Positions 7,675 to 16,921 of a stretch of DNA of 64,000 nucleotides are shown one piece after another. Made by a program: the position numbers and the translations under genes. The notes beneath the pieces are model-generated. The model saw nothing but the letters and a program-made list of their open reading frames with translations, was not told where the DNA came from and did no database searches. Source of the stretch: Streptomyces iakyrus (GTDB taxonomy: Bacteria > Actinomycetota > Actinomycetes > Streptomycetales > Streptomycetaceae); assembly GCF_000717055.1 (NCBI RefSeq), contig NZ_JNXI01000001.1, forward strand, positions 537,107 through 601,106, written 5' to 3'. How positions within the stretch are numbered: position 1 is the stretch's first letter; each line of letters opens with the position of its first letter.

Positions 7675-9708
7675 GTGCCCGTACCTCTCCCCCGCCCGCA
7701 GGCCCTTCTCAAGGGGCTGGTCACCGTCGTCCTGGCCGCCGCGTTCGCCGCACAGGCGGTCGCGGCGCTGCGGCCCGACGTTCCGCTGCTGATCGCCGCG
7801 ACGGTCGTCTCCCTGGCCACCGAGGGCGTCCTGTACCGCTGGCAGCGCGGGGTGCTGTCGCTGTTCGCCAAGTCACACGCGGACATCACCGTGCGGCACG
7901 TCCTGCGTGACCTGCTGCTGGTCGTGGCCCTGCTGCGGCTGGGCGAGCAGGACCGGGAGACGGTGTACGCCCCGCTGGTGGCCGGGCTGCTCGTCTTCTA
8001 CGTGCTGCACTGCGCGATCCAGGCGGTCTCCGTGCTGGTGCGCCGCACCCGCACCCTGCCGGTGGTCACCCGGAACATCGACGCCTCGGCGCTGCGGCTG
8101 TCCCCGGCCCCGTCCGTCCTGCTGCGCCGCCCCGGGCACCGGCTGCTGGTGTTCGGCCTGCCGGCCACGGCCGGGCTGCTGGCCAGCGCGCCGGGTGACC
8201 GGCCGGTGTACGCAGCCGCGGGCATCGCCCTGTCCCTCGCCCTCGGGCTGGCGGGCCTCGGCGTGCTGCTCCTGCGGCTGCTGCCGGGCCGTCGTCCGGC
8301 CGGCGAGCAGGAGGTGCTCGACTGGTTCGACGCGTGGCTGGCCGACTACCGGCCGACCGTCGGCCTGTACTTCTCCGGCGGTGCCTCCTCGGCCTACCAG
8401 GCGAACATGTGGCTGGAGCCGCTCGCCGGTCTCGAGGGCCGGCCGGTCATCGTGCTGCGCGAGCGGTTCATGGTGCAGAAGATCGCCGCGACGGACATCC
8501 CGATCGTCTGCCTGCCGAAGGTGTCGACGCTGATGCGCCTGGAGCACTCCACGCTCCAGGTCCTCATCCACCCGTCGAACTCCGGCAAGACCTCCCAGGT
8601 GCTGCGCATCCCCACGATCAAGCACACCTTCGTCAACCACGGCGAGAGCGACAAGCTCTCCTCCTGCAACCCGTACGCGAAGGCGTACGACGAGGTGTGG
8701 GTGGCCGGTCCCGCAGCGCGCGAGCGGTACGCCCTGGCCGAGGTCGGGGTCGAGGACAAGGACGTGGTGGAGACGGGCCGCCCGCAGCTGGACGGCGTGC
8801 TGCCCTACGCCGGGCCGCCAGCCGGGGCCCGGACGACCGTGCTGTACGCGCCGACCTGGGAGGGCTGGGACGGCAACCCCGGCAACACCTCGGTGATCGC
8901 GGCCGGCGAAAACCTGGTGCGGGCGCTGCTCGCGGACCCGGGCGTGCGGCTGCTGTACAAGCCGCATCCGCTGACGGGCTCGGTGGACCCGCGCGCTGGC
9001 GCGGCCGATCTGCGGATCCGGGAGCTGATCCGGGCGGCCAACCGGGAGCGGGCGGCGACGGGCCCCTCGGACAGTGCGGCACTCGCCCGCTGCGCCGCCG
9101 AGCTGGACCGGCTCACGACGTCGGTCTTCCGGGCCGGGGCCGACACCGTGGAGCGGATGCTGGTGCAGTCGGCGCCGGAGCCGGGCCGGGCGGCGGCGGT
9201 GGCGCGCGCGACGGCCGCGTGGGAGGAGGCGTACTGGGCCTCGTTGCCGGAGGGCGAGCACCAGATCATCACGGACGCCCGGCCCACGCTGTACTCCTGC
9301 TTCAACGTGGCCGACCTGCTGATCAGTGATGTGTCGAGCGTGATCAGCGACTTCCTGGCGAGCGAGAAGCCGTACGCGGTGGCCAACACCAGCGGGCTGC
9401 CGGAGGCCGCCTTCCGTGCGGCGTTCCCGACGGTGGTGGCGGCGACGGTGCTGACCCCCGACGCCGCCGGGGTGCCGGACCTGCTGGAGACGGTCCGGCA
9501 CCCGGAGCACGACGAACTGGCCGAGGCGCGCGCGGAGCTGAAGCTGCGCCTGCTGGGCCCGGCGGAGCCGTCGTCGCAGGAGCGCTTCAACGACGCCGTC
9601 CGGGCGTTGTGCGGGCAGGCCCGGGACCACCGGGCACGGGTGGCGGAGCGGCTGGCCGCGGTGCCCGGCCAGCGCACCGCGACAGAGGTCCCGACCGCAC
9701 CGCGCTGA
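7675..9708 (+). CDS. Membrane CDP-alditol:polymer phosphotransferase, TagF-like (copy 1)
   Basis: Predicted to add glycerol- or ribitol-phosphate units from a CDP-activated donor to a wall polymer at the inner membrane face. The N-terminal 200 residues hold several hydrophobic helices. The C-terminal ~440 residues are a CDP-glycerol glycerophosphotransferase domain with APTWEGWDGNPGNTS, LLYKPHPLTG and the signature ISDVSSVISDFLAS. The start GTG 7675 was chosen because CTGGAG lies eight bases upstream; GTG 7666 is in frame. It is a clear paralog of the gene at 11163-13277 but on the opposite strand. The 3' end carries an 18-bp direct repeat that contains the stop codon. Polymer chemistry is not decided by the sequence. 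Confidence 0.85.
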   Translation: MPVPLPRPQALLKGLVTVVLAAAFAAQAVAALRPDVPLLIAATVVSLATEGVLYRWQRGVLSLFAKSHADITVRHVLRDLLLVVALLRLGEQDRETVYAPLVAGLLVFYVLHCAIQAVSVLVRRTRTLPVVTRNIDASALRLSPAPSVLLRRPGHRLLVFGLPATAGLLASAPGDRPVYAAAGIALSLALGLAGLGVLLLRLLPGRRPAGEQEVLDWFDAWLADYRPTVGLYFSGGASSAYQANMWLEPLAGLEGRPVIVLRERFMVQKIAATDIPIVCLPKVSTLMRLEHSTLQVLIHPSNSGKTSQVLRIPTIKHTFVNHGESDKLSSCNPYAKAYDEVWVAGPAARERYALAEVGVEDKDVVETGRPQLDGVLPYAGPPAGARTTVLYAPTWEGWDGNPGNTSVIAAGENLVRALLADPGVRLLYKPHPLTGSVDPRAGAADLRIRELIRAANRERAATGPSDSAALARCAAELDRLTTSVFRAGADTVERMLVQSAPEPGRAAAVARATAAWEEAYWASLPEGEHQIITDARPTLYSCFNVADLLISDVSSVISDFLASEKPYAVANTSGLPEAAFRAAFPTVVAATVLTPDAAGVPDLLETVRHPEHDELAEARAELKLRLLGPAEPSSQERFNDAVRALCGQARDHRARVAERLAAVPGQRTATEVPTAPR

Positions 9709-9750
9709 GCCGCGGCAGGACCGCACCGCGCTGAGCGGCCGCAGGCGCGG

Positions 9751-10959
9751 TCAGGCCGCGTGCCGCACCTCCCGTGAGGTGATGACCCGCCGCGCCTTGC
9801 GCACCGCCCGGCGTACGAACGTGTCGACGCCGCCCTCGCGGTAGCCCGGGAAAGCCCGGGCCTCCCGGGGCTCGGCGAGGTAGACGGAGTCGGGGACGCC
9901 CGCGGCGCGGTCCCGGAAGTGCGGGTAGGCCAGGTACACCCGGCGGCCCTTCCTCTCCAGGAGGGCCGCCGCCTGCTTCTTGGCCTTGACGAACTTCACC
10001 ACGTCCAGGAGCAGTTCCGGGCGCTGCTCGGCGACCAGGTGCAGCCGCAGCCGCTCGTGGACCTTGAGCCGGTGGGCGACGCCCTCGGTCCAGTGGGCGT
10101 CCATCAGCGGCTTGGCCAGCTCGAACTTGTGCCGGCGTATGTCCTCGCTGTCCGTCAGGTACTTGGGCCCGAACTGCGGCAGCAGCGTCACGAGGAAGGG
10201 CCGGACCATCAGCTGGTCGCGCCGGCCGCCCGCGGGGACGAGCTCGGCGATGAGCTCCATCAGGGCCCGCGCGGAGTCGAAGCGCAGCGTGTAACTGCCG
10301 CTCTTCGTCACGTGCTTGCCGTCATCGCGGCCGACCAGGTAGTAGCAGGTGTGGTCGGCGACCACGGAGACGCCGTCCGCCCGCAGATACGCCTCCATGG
10401 TGAACAGCGCGTCCTCGCCGGTGAACAGCGACTCGTCGAAACGCATGCCGTACCGGTCCAGCAGTTCGCGGCGGAACAGCTTCTGGGCGCTGAGCGTGAA
10501 CTTGATGTTGGAGGAGAAGACGTCCGTCCGCTCCACCGTCTTGCCCCACATGGACTTCGGCGCCGAGCGGTTGACGCCCTCGACCTTGCCCAGCACCACG
10601 TCCGTGCCCGCCCGGTCGGCCATGCCGACCATGCGCTCCAGGGCCTCGGGGCCCAGGCGGTCGTCGGCGTCGAGGAAGAAGACGTAGCGCCCGGTGGCCT
10701 TGCCCAGGCCGACGTTGCGCGGGCCGCTGGGGCCGCCGGAGTTCTCCTGACGGATCACCAGGACGTGCATGGGAGCCCGCTCGGCGAACTCCTCCAGGTA
10801 CTCCCCCGTTCCGTCCGTCGAGCCGTCGTCCACCGCGATGACCTCGACGCGTGTCGGATCGATGGTCTGTGCCTCGACGGACGAGAGGCACTCGATCAGA
10901 TACGGCATCGCTTCGTACGCCCCGATGATCACACTCACATCAGGCTGCGTCACGGTCAC
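9751..10959 (-). CDS. Family 2 glycosyltransferase
   Basis: Inverting GT-A transferase of 402 residues, likely acting on a cell-wall polymer. The N-terminus shows the GT2 fold: VSVIIGAYEAMPYLIECLSS, VIAVDDGSTDGT, then the metal/nucleotide motif FFLDADDRLG and SGGPSGPRNVGLGKATG. The region around TGEDALFTMEAYLRA probably holds the acceptor base. There is no transmembrane helix; a basic C-terminus (RRAVRKARR) could bind the membrane. The GTG start at 10959 has AGGGGG four bases upstream. It lies between the two TagF-like genes and converges with copy 1, 42 bp apart. Context suggests it glycosylates or builds the linkage of the same polymer (inference). Confidence 0.9.
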   Translation of the reverse strand: MTVTQPDVSVIIGAYEAMPYLIECLSSVEAQTIDPTRVEVIAVDDGSTDGTGEYLEEFAERAPMHVLVIRQENSGGPSGPRNVGLGKATGRYVFFLDADDRLGPEALERMVGMADRAGTDVVLGKVEGVNRSAPKSMWGKTVERTDVFSSNIKFTLSAQKLFRRELLDRYGMRFDESLFTGEDALFTMEAYLRADGVSVVADHTCYYLVGRDDGKHVTKSGSYTLRFDSARALMELIAELVPAGGRRDQLMVRPFLVTLLPQFGPKYLTDSEDIRRHKFELAKPLMDAHWTEGVAHRLKVHERLRLHLVAEQRPELLLDVVKFVKAKKQAAALLERKGRRVYLAYPHFRDRAAGVPDSVYLAEPREARAFPGYREGGVDTFVRRAVRKARRVITSREVRHAA

Positions 10960-11101
10960 GTTTCCCCCTAGTCAATGGGATATTCCCCCCGTATCGCCTC
11001 ATTCGCTACTTGGTAGACGGGTGATCGAGGCAAGCGGTTGCCTCGCACACGGGTGTTAGTGGGACAGGTCACACATTGAGCGGACAGGGGCCGGGAAACA
11101 G

Positions 11102-11146
11102 GAAGAGTTCGGCCCCGAGGAGAATCTCCTCGGGGCCGAACTCTTC
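11102..11146 (-). terminator. Perfect 21-bp stem hairpin after TagF-like copy 2
   Basis: The arms 11102-11122 and 11126-11146 are perfect reverse complements with an AAT loop. It starts 17 bp after the stop of the minus-strand gene ending at 11163. Such a long GC-rich stem is a typical Streptomyces terminator, with only short T tracts. Confidence 0.88.
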
Positions 11147-11162
11147 AGTCAGCGGCGGTAGT

Positions 11163-13277
11163 TCAGCCCGTGCCGACACCGTCCGTGTCACCGGCCGTGG
11201 GCACCCGCTGCCCGGGCACGGCGTTCGCCAGCTCGGCCTCGCTCTCCGCGAGGGCGGCCGCGTCCCGTGACTGCTGGCCGACGTTGCGCGTCTCGGCCTT
11301 GAGGGCGAGGTTCGCGACGGCGGTGTTGAACTGCTCCAGCGAGGTCGGCTCGTCCGGGCCCAGCAGGTACCGCTTGAGCTCCTTGCGGTCCTCGGCCAGC
11401 GGGTCGGCGTCCGGGGCGCGGACCGCGCCGAGCAGCTCGCCCAGCTCGGACGCGCTGTTGGACAGGATCACCGCGGCCCGCACCGCCGTGTTGTTCCGCT
11501 TGAACTCCTCGACGCCCACCCCGGCGGAGTCCGTGACCGCGTACGGCTTGCCGCTCGCGATGAAGTCGGAGACCACGCTGGAGATGTCGGAGACCATCGC
11601 GTCGGAGACGTTGAAGCAGTCGTACAGCCGCGGCTCGGCGCCGGTGATGACGCGGTGCTCCCAGGACGGGAAGGAACGCCAGTAGGCGTCGTTCCACTCG
11701 GCGCGCAGCCGGGCGGCCTCCTCGTGCCGGGCGACGTCGATCAGCCCGTCACGGGTGGCCACGGCCTCGTCGCCGCGGTCGCCGCCGGAGCCGGACAACT
11801 GCGCGAGCCGGGCCTCGATGCGGCTCAGCTCGGCCTTGGCCTGGGCCTGGGCGGCGGTGTCGGCGACGAACCGCGTGTTGATGGCCCGCTCCGCGGCGGC
11901 CTTCTGCACCAGGGCGGTGATCCGCCGGTGCGCGGCGCCCGCCTCCTTGCTGACGTTGCCGGTGAACGGGTGCGGCTTGTACAGGACGCGGACCGGCGGG
12001 TCGGCCTGCACGAGCTGCTTCACGATGTTCTCGCCGGCCAGCACGACCGAGGTGTTGCCCGGGTTGCCGTCCCAGCCCTCCCAGGTGGGGGCGTACAGCA
12101 CGGTCGGGATGCGTCCCTCGGGCACGCCCTGCCAGGTCTGGATCGGGGCGAGCTGGGGGCGGCCGACCTCGACGATGTCGTCGTCGCGGACACCGACGTC
12201 GGCGATGGCGTAGCGGTCGCGGCCCGCGCGGCCGGCCGTCCACACCTCGTCGTAGACCTTGCTGTACGGGTTGACGCTGGCGAGCTTGTCGCTGTCGCCG
12301 TGGCCGATGAAGACGTGCTTGATGGTGGGCACGCGCAGCATGTGGATGTTCTTGCCGACGTTGGCCGCGTAGAGCGCGACGCGCACCGTGGACAGGTCCA
12401 TGTTCATCAGGTGCACCCCTCCGGGCACGCAGATGACGGGGACCGTGGTGGGCGCCAGGTTGTTCAGGATGGCCCGCTCACGCAGGATGATCAGCGGCTT
12501 GGAGTCCAGCTTCTCCATGGTGTCGAGCCACATGTTGACCTGGTACGCGGAGTCCTTCGAACCGGAGAAGTACAGGACCGTCTCCGGCTTGTACTCGCCC
12601 AGCCAGTCGTCGACGGCGGCCAGGACCTTCTCGGCGTTCGGCGGGATCTTCCGGCCGCGCACGTACGGCACCAGGGCCAGGACGTACAGGGTGGCCACGG
12701 CCACGGTGATGCCGATGCCGATGAAGCCGATCAGGGCCGACTTGACCTGCGCGGCCACCAGGATGCCGACGACCGCCGCGAGGTCGAGGTGGAGCATCTT
12801 CTCGGCGGAGCGGTGCAGCAGCCTGCGGGGCGGGGCGTCCGGGATGCGGATGCGGGAGGCCAGGTCGACGTTGCGGGTGGCGACCGGCATGCGGCGGCGG
12901 TTGCGTATCAGCTGGACGAGCGCGCCGTGCGGGGCCTGCAGACCGTAGAAGGCGATGAAGCAGGCGATCGCCCCGTAGTAGATCAGGTTGTCCGCGAGGG
13001 ACAGCCGGGCCAGCAGCAGGACGAGCAGCAGCTGCCGGATCAGGAAGCGGATCGACAGGCCCGCCCGCACCTTGCCGAGGCGGTTGATCAGGTAGCTGCC
13101 CTTGCGGTGCAGATAGTGGTCCGCCAGGTACGTCACGGCGGCCGCTGCCGCGAAGGCGGGAACGCTCGGGACGAGCGCGGCCAGCATGAGGGCGGGGAAG
13201 CCCGCCACCATGAGGACCGCCGCGGCCAGCTCGGCCGCGCTGCCCACCCGGGCGACGCGAATAGCGGTGGATATCAC
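11163..13277 (-). CDS. Membrane CDP-alditol:polymer phosphotransferase, TagF-like (copy 2)
   Basis: A 704-residue paralog of the protein at 7675-9708. Six or so hydrophobic helices occupy the N-terminal 230 residues. The transferase domain follows, with VLYFSGSKDSAYQVNMW, HVFIGHGDSDKLASVNPY, APTWEGWDGNPGNTSV, YKPHPFTGNV and SDISSVVSDFIAS. An Ala/Glu-rich coiled segment interrupts the domain at about residues 455-520. It lies downstream of the CDP-ribitol synthase gene on the same strand, separated by a long hairpin. The pairing with CDP-ribitol synthesis favours a ribitol-phosphate polymerase, but CDP-glycerol cannot be excluded from sequence. GTG start with AGG about seven bases upstream. 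Confidence 0.87.
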   Translation of the reverse strand: MISTAIRVARVGSAAELAAAVLMVAGFPALMLAALVPSVPAFAAAAAVTYLADHYLHRKGSYLINRLGKVRAGLSIRFLIRQLLLVLLLARLSLADNLIYYGAIACFIAFYGLQAPHGALVQLIRNRRRMPVATRNVDLASRIRIPDAPPRRLLHRSAEKMLHLDLAAVVGILVAAQVKSALIGFIGIGITVAVATLYVLALVPYVRGRKIPPNAEKVLAAVDDWLGEYKPETVLYFSGSKDSAYQVNMWLDTMEKLDSKPLIILRERAILNNLAPTTVPVICVPGGVHLMNMDLSTVRVALYAANVGKNIHMLRVPTIKHVFIGHGDSDKLASVNPYSKVYDEVWTAGRAGRDRYAIADVGVRDDDIVEVGRPQLAPIQTWQGVPEGRIPTVLYAPTWEGWDGNPGNTSVVLAGENIVKQLVQADPPVRVLYKPHPFTGNVSKEAGAAHRRITALVQKAAAERAINTRFVADTAAQAQAKAELSRIEARLAQLSGSGGDRGDEAVATRDGLIDVARHEEAARLRAEWNDAYWRSFPSWEHRVITGAEPRLYDCFNVSDAMVSDISSVVSDFIASGKPYAVTDSAGVGVEEFKRNNTAVRAAVILSNSASELGELLGAVRAPDADPLAEDRKELKRYLLGPDEPTSLEQFNTAVANLALKAETRNVGQQSRDAAALAESEAELANAVPGQRVPTAGDTDGVGTG

Positions 13278-13359
13278 GGAGAAACCTGCTCTTGGGAGGG
13301 GTGTGCCGGTCTTGGTTCGAGAATGCGGCTGGTCTGTGAATATTCGCGAGACGGTATGG

Positions 13360-13425
13360 ATTCAGGCCCCTGCGAACACTCCTGTCGACGAAAACCCGTT
13401 AACAGGAGAGCGCAGAGGCCTGAAT
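13360..13425 (-). terminator. Long imperfect hairpin after the CDP-ribitol synthase
   Basis: Three paired blocks, ATTCAGGCC/GGCCTGAAT, CTGCG/CGCAG and CTCCTGT/ACAGGAG, are separated by small internal loops around a 16-base apex. It lies 27 bp after the stop of the minus-strand gene ending at 13452 and before TagF-like copy 2. The surrounding spacer is notably A/T-rich for this genome. It may attenuate rather than stop transcription. Confidence 0.6.
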
Positions 13426-13451
13426 TACCGAAGTCTATTTGGCGCCAATTA

Positions 13452-14948
13452 TTACACGCCGTCCTGCCGGTCCAGCACCGTGGCCAGTGCCTGCTCGAAG
13501 CCGGAGGCCCGGGCCGCGCCGGCCGTCGGGTCCTGCTGGCGGACGTCGATGACGTGGCCGGTGAGCTCGGAGAGCAGCACGTCGAGCGACGTGCGCGCCA
13601 CGGCCTCGGAGGACAGCAGGGTTCCCGAGGGCTCCTGGCCGAACGCCTTGGTGCGCATGGGGGTGGCGGTGCGCTCGGGGTTGATGCAGTTGACGCGGAC
13701 GCCGTCGCCGGCCCACTCGTCGGACAGCGCCTGGGTGAGGTTCACCATGGCGGCCTTGGTGGAGGAGTACAGGCTGTACTCGGCCCGGCCGCGGGTGTAG
13801 CTGCTGGAGGTGTAGAGCAGCAACTGGCCCTTGGTCTCGGACAGGTACTTGTACGACGACCGGGCGATCTGCACCGGGGCCAGGTAGTTGACCTTCAGCG
13901 CCTCCTCGATGGTGGCGTTGTCGGTCTCGGCGAGCTTGCCTATGCGCAGCACACCGGCGGTGTTGACCACGTAGTCGATGCGGCCCGTCTCGGCGTAGGC
14001 CTTGGACAGGGCGTCGTCGACCTCCTCCGGGTTCTCCACGTGGGTGCCGGTGGTGGAGCGGCCGAGCGCGTAGACCTTGGCGCCGTAGGACTCGGCGAGC
14101 TCGGCGATGTCCTTGCCGATGCCGTAGCTGCCGCCGAAGACGACCATGGTCTTGCCGGTCAGCAGCTCGCGGTAGGCCTCCTCGGAGACCTGCTCGGGGG
14201 CGGCCGTGGAGGCGAGCTGGAAGAGCTTGTCGGCGATGAAGACGTCGACGGGCTGGGTGACCTTCATGTTGTACTCGTCACCCGCGACGACGTGGATCGG
14301 CACGTCCGGCAGGTACTTGAGCACGACGGAGCAGTCGTCGGTCGCCTGGAAGTTGGGGTCACCGGCGGCGACCTCGTAGGCCCGCTTGATCGTGGACAGC
14401 TTGAAGGCCTGCGGCGTCTGGCCGCGGCGCAGCCGGGAGCGGTCCGGGATCTCGGTGATGAACTCGCCGTCCTCGCCGTGCGTGCGCGTGACAATGATGG
14501 TGTCCGCGGACGGGATGGCCACGTCGACGGCCTGGTAGCGCTCCAGGGCGACGACGCAGTCGTCGATGACGCGCTGCGAGAGCAGGGGGCGCACGGCGTC
14601 GTGGAAGAGGACGTTGGCGTCCTCGCCCTCGGCCAGGCCCTCGCCCAGCGCGGCGATGGCGCGCTCGGTGGTCTCGTTCCGCGTGGAGCCGCCCTCGATG
14701 ACCTTCGAGACCTTCTTGAATCCGGCCTTCGCGACGATCTTCTCGATGTCGGGCACATAACCCGGAGCCATCAGCACGATGATGTCGTCGATCGAATCGG
14801 CGTTCTCGAAGGTGGTCAGCGTGTGCTCGATGACTGCCTTGCCGGCGATCTTCAGCAGCTGCTTGGGGATCGACAGACCCACGCGCTGGCCGGTGCCACC
14901 GGCCAGGATCACTGCGGTGGTACGGGGCTTGGCTATGTGCTGGGACAC
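13452..14948 (-). CDS. Bifunctional CDP-ribitol synthase (ribitol-5-P cytidylyltransferase + ribulose-5-P reductase)
   Basis: A fusion of 498 residues that would make CDP-ribitol from ribulose 5-phosphate. Residues ~10-235 are an IspD-like cytidylyltransferase (AVILAGGTGQRVG, PKQLLKIAGK, VLFHDAVRPLLS, RRGQTPQAFKL). Residues ~255-490 are a short-chain dehydrogenase with VVFGGSYGIGKDIAEL, a VNTAGVLR strand, and Tyr/Lys in the YSLYSSTKAAM segment. This domain order matches the capsule enzymes Bcs1/Acs1 of Haemophilus and Actinobacillus. The GTG start at 14948 follows AGG at six bases. It lies upstream of TagF-like copy 2 on the same strand. The 422 bp upstream gap (14949-15370) must hold its promoter; apart from the PhoD terminator I see nothing recognisable in it. 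Confidence 0.86.
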   Translation of the reverse strand: MSQHIAKPRTTAVILAGGTGQRVGLSIPKQLLKIAGKAVIEHTLTTFENADSIDDIIVLMAPGYVPDIEKIVAKAGFKKVSKVIEGGSTRNETTERAIAALGEGLAEGEDANVLFHDAVRPLLSQRVIDDCVVALERYQAVDVAIPSADTIIVTRTHGEDGEFITEIPDRSRLRRGQTPQAFKLSTIKRAYEVAAGDPNFQATDDCSVVLKYLPDVPIHVVAGDEYNMKVTQPVDVFIADKLFQLASTAAPEQVSEEAYRELLTGKTMVVFGGSYGIGKDIAELAESYGAKVYALGRSTTGTHVENPEEVDDALSKAYAETGRIDYVVNTAGVLRIGKLAETDNATIEEALKVNYLAPVQIARSSYKYLSETKGQLLLYTSSSYTRGRAEYSLYSSTKAAMVNLTQALSDEWAGDGVRVNCINPERTATPMRTKAFGQEPSGTLLSSEAVARTSLDVLLSELTGHVIDVRQQDPTAGAARASGFEQALATVLDRQDGV

Positions 14949-15320
14949 AGGTGACCTACCTTGGGGCGACAGGGAACTTGGAAATGGTCCCACTTGTGGT
15001 TACCGCAATGCAAGGTGAGCGACCTCCACCGCATATGTGCGCGCAACCTCTCATTCACCTGGTGACGCCGGTGATTGGCGAGACGGTTCCGCCGGCGATG
15101 CAGGCGCCCCGGGAATTGCTGTGAGTAACTCCACAGAAGCGCAGCGGTGCCGGAGCCGTTCGGGCCGGCGGCGGCCGAGGACCTGTCCGAGTTCCTTGGA
15201 CGATGTCCGGTGCACGGTACGCGCTTTGCGGGTGTGCCCGGCGCCACGGCGACGGCGGGGCCCGCGGAATTCCTGGTCAAGATTCCGCAGCATTTCGGTC
15301 TCGGCCGGAGCAATACGCCG

Positions 15321-15352
15321 TGAGCCCGGGACTCCGAGGAGTCCCGGGCTCA
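15321..15352 (-). terminator. Hairpin terminator after PhoD
   Basis: The arm TGAGCCCGGGACTCC pairs with its reverse complement across a very short apex. It lies 18 bp after the stop of the minus-strand phosphatase gene. Confidence 0.82.
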
Positions 15353-15370
15353 TGCGCCACGCGGGCCGGT

Positions 15371-16921
15371 TCAGACGACCTCGACGCCCGGACGGCCCGC
15401 CCGGACCCTCAGCCGGGCCAGCGTGCTCGGGGTCGCCGTGGTCTGCCGGACCGTGTCGACCACCCGGACCTGGGCGTCGATGCGGTCGCGGTGGACGTCG
15501 AAGAGGTGGTAGCCGCGGTGCGCGTCGAGCAGCTTCCAGTGCGGGTTGTCCGGGCGCCGCGGGTCCCACTCCCTGCGGAAGGCCTCCTGGTCCTGGTCGC
15601 CGTTGCTGGAGATGGAGGTGCCGACGAACTCGGCTCCGACGACGTCCGAGTCCGGGTCGGCGTAGTCCGTCCTGAGATCGCTGATCATCGTCAGGTGCCG
15701 GTCGCCGGAGAGCACGACCGGGTTGCGGACCTGCTTGAACTCCTGGAGGAACCGGTTGCGTTCGGCCTGGTAGCCGTCCCAGGCGTCGTAGAACCAGAGT
15801 TTGCCCTCGCCGACCTTGAGGTCCGTCTCGGCCATCATGATCTGGGAGGCGATGAGGTTCCAGCGGGCGGGCGAGTTCTTGAGCCCGTTCAGCAGCCACC
15901 CCTTCTGCTGCGCGCCCAGCATGGTCAGCGACGGGTCCTGGGCGCCTTCCTGGCTGGTGGCCTGGTCGCTGCGGTACTGACGGGTGTCCAGGACGTTGAG
16001 CCGGGCCAGGCGGCCGAACTCCAGGCGGCGGTACATCCGGATGTGCGGGCCGTCAGGGACGGCGGTGGCACGGACCGGCATGTGCTCGTAGAACGCCTGG
16101 TAGGCGGCGGTGAGGCGGGCCACGAACGCGTCGTGCGGCTGCTTGTCGGGGTCCTGCGGGATCTCGCCGGCGAAGTCGTTGTCCACCTCGTGGTCGTCGA
16201 AGGTCACCACGAAGGGCGCGTTCGCGTGCATCGCCGCGAGGTCGGGGTCCGTCCGGTACTGGGCGTACCGGTTGCGGTACTGGACGAGGCTGAACGGCTC
16301 GCCGGTGCCCTCGTGCCGCCGCAGGGCCGTCGCCGAGGGCGTGGACTCGTAGATGTAGTCGCCGACGAACACCACCACGTCCGGGTCCTGGTCGAGCATG
16401 TCCGCGTATGGCGTGAAGTAGCCGTGCTGCCAGTTCTGGCAGGAGGCGAGAGCCATGCGCAGGGAGCCACCGGAGCTGTAAGGGTGGGGCGCGGTGCGGG
16501 TGCGGCCCACGGGCGAGAGCTGCCCGCTGGTGCGGAAGCGGTACCAGTAGGTACGGCCCGCGCGCAGTCCGCGTACGTCCACGTGAACGCTGTGCCCGTA
16601 CTCGGGCCGGGCCTGGGCGGTGCCCCGTCGGACGAGCTTTCTGAACCGGTGGTCCTCCGCGAGCTGCCACTCGACGGGCACGACCCGGTCGGGCATGCCG
16701 CCGCCGTTCAGCGGGTCCGGGGCGAGCCTGGTCCACAGCACGATGCCGTCCGGGAGCGGGTCGCCCGAGGAGACGCCGAGGCTGAACACGCCGTCCGGGA
16801 GCGGTGTCTCGGCCGCGCGGGCGGCGGCGGGAACCCACAGCTGGGCGGAGGCGGCGGCGCCGAGGACCGCGGCACCCGCGGTCAGAAAGCGGCGTCGGTC
16901 GGGGGATACTGCTCCGGTCAT
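15371..16921 (-). CDS. phoD: Tat-exported alkaline phosphatase D (PhoD family)
   Basis: Secreted phosphodiesterase/phosphomonoesterase of 516 residues. The N-terminus is a twin-arginine signal (PDRRRFLTAGAAVLGAAA) with cleavage near AARAAE. An Fn3-like PhoD N-terminal domain follows, then the metallophosphatase domain with VVVFVGDYIYES, VTFDDHEVDND and VLSGDRHLTM. The family binds Fe3+/Ca2+ and the B. subtilis member hydrolyses teichoic acids. ATG 16921 has AAGGGAG seven bases upstream. It lies beside the wall polymer genes, so a role in turnover of that polymer is possible (inference). Regulation by PhoRP is usual; I found no clear PHO box here. The 457 bp before obg (16922-17378) otherwise shows only the obg terminator. 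Confidence 0.93.
   Translation of the reverse strand: MTGAVSPDRRRFLTAGAAVLGAAASAQLWVPAAARAAETPLPDGVFSLGVSSGDPLPDGIVLWTRLAPDPLNGGGMPDRVVPVEWQLAEDHRFRKLVRRGTAQARPEYGHSVHVDVRGLRAGRTYWYRFRTSGQLSPVGRTRTAPHPYSSGGSLRMALASCQNWQHGYFTPYADMLDQDPDVVVFVGDYIYESTPSATALRRHEGTGEPFSLVQYRNRYAQYRTDPDLAAMHANAPFVVTFDDHEVDNDFAGEIPQDPDKQPHDAFVARLTAAYQAFYEHMPVRATAVPDGPHIRMYRRLEFGRLARLNVLDTRQYRSDQATSQEGAQDPSLTMLGAQQKGWLLNGLKNSPARWNLIASQIMMAETDLKVGEGKLWFYDAWDGYQAERNRFLQEFKQVRNPVVLSGDRHLTMISDLRTDYADPDSDVVGAEFVGTSISSNGDQDQEAFRREWDPRRPDNPHWKLLDAHRGYHLFDVHRDRIDAQVRVVDTVRQTTATPSTLARLRVRAGRPGVEVV

Noticed and set aside
11655..14954. A 1099-codon plus-strand frame opposite the TagF-like and CDP-ribitol genes
   Set aside because: Low-complexity Gly/Val/Asp product without any domain; antisense shadow.
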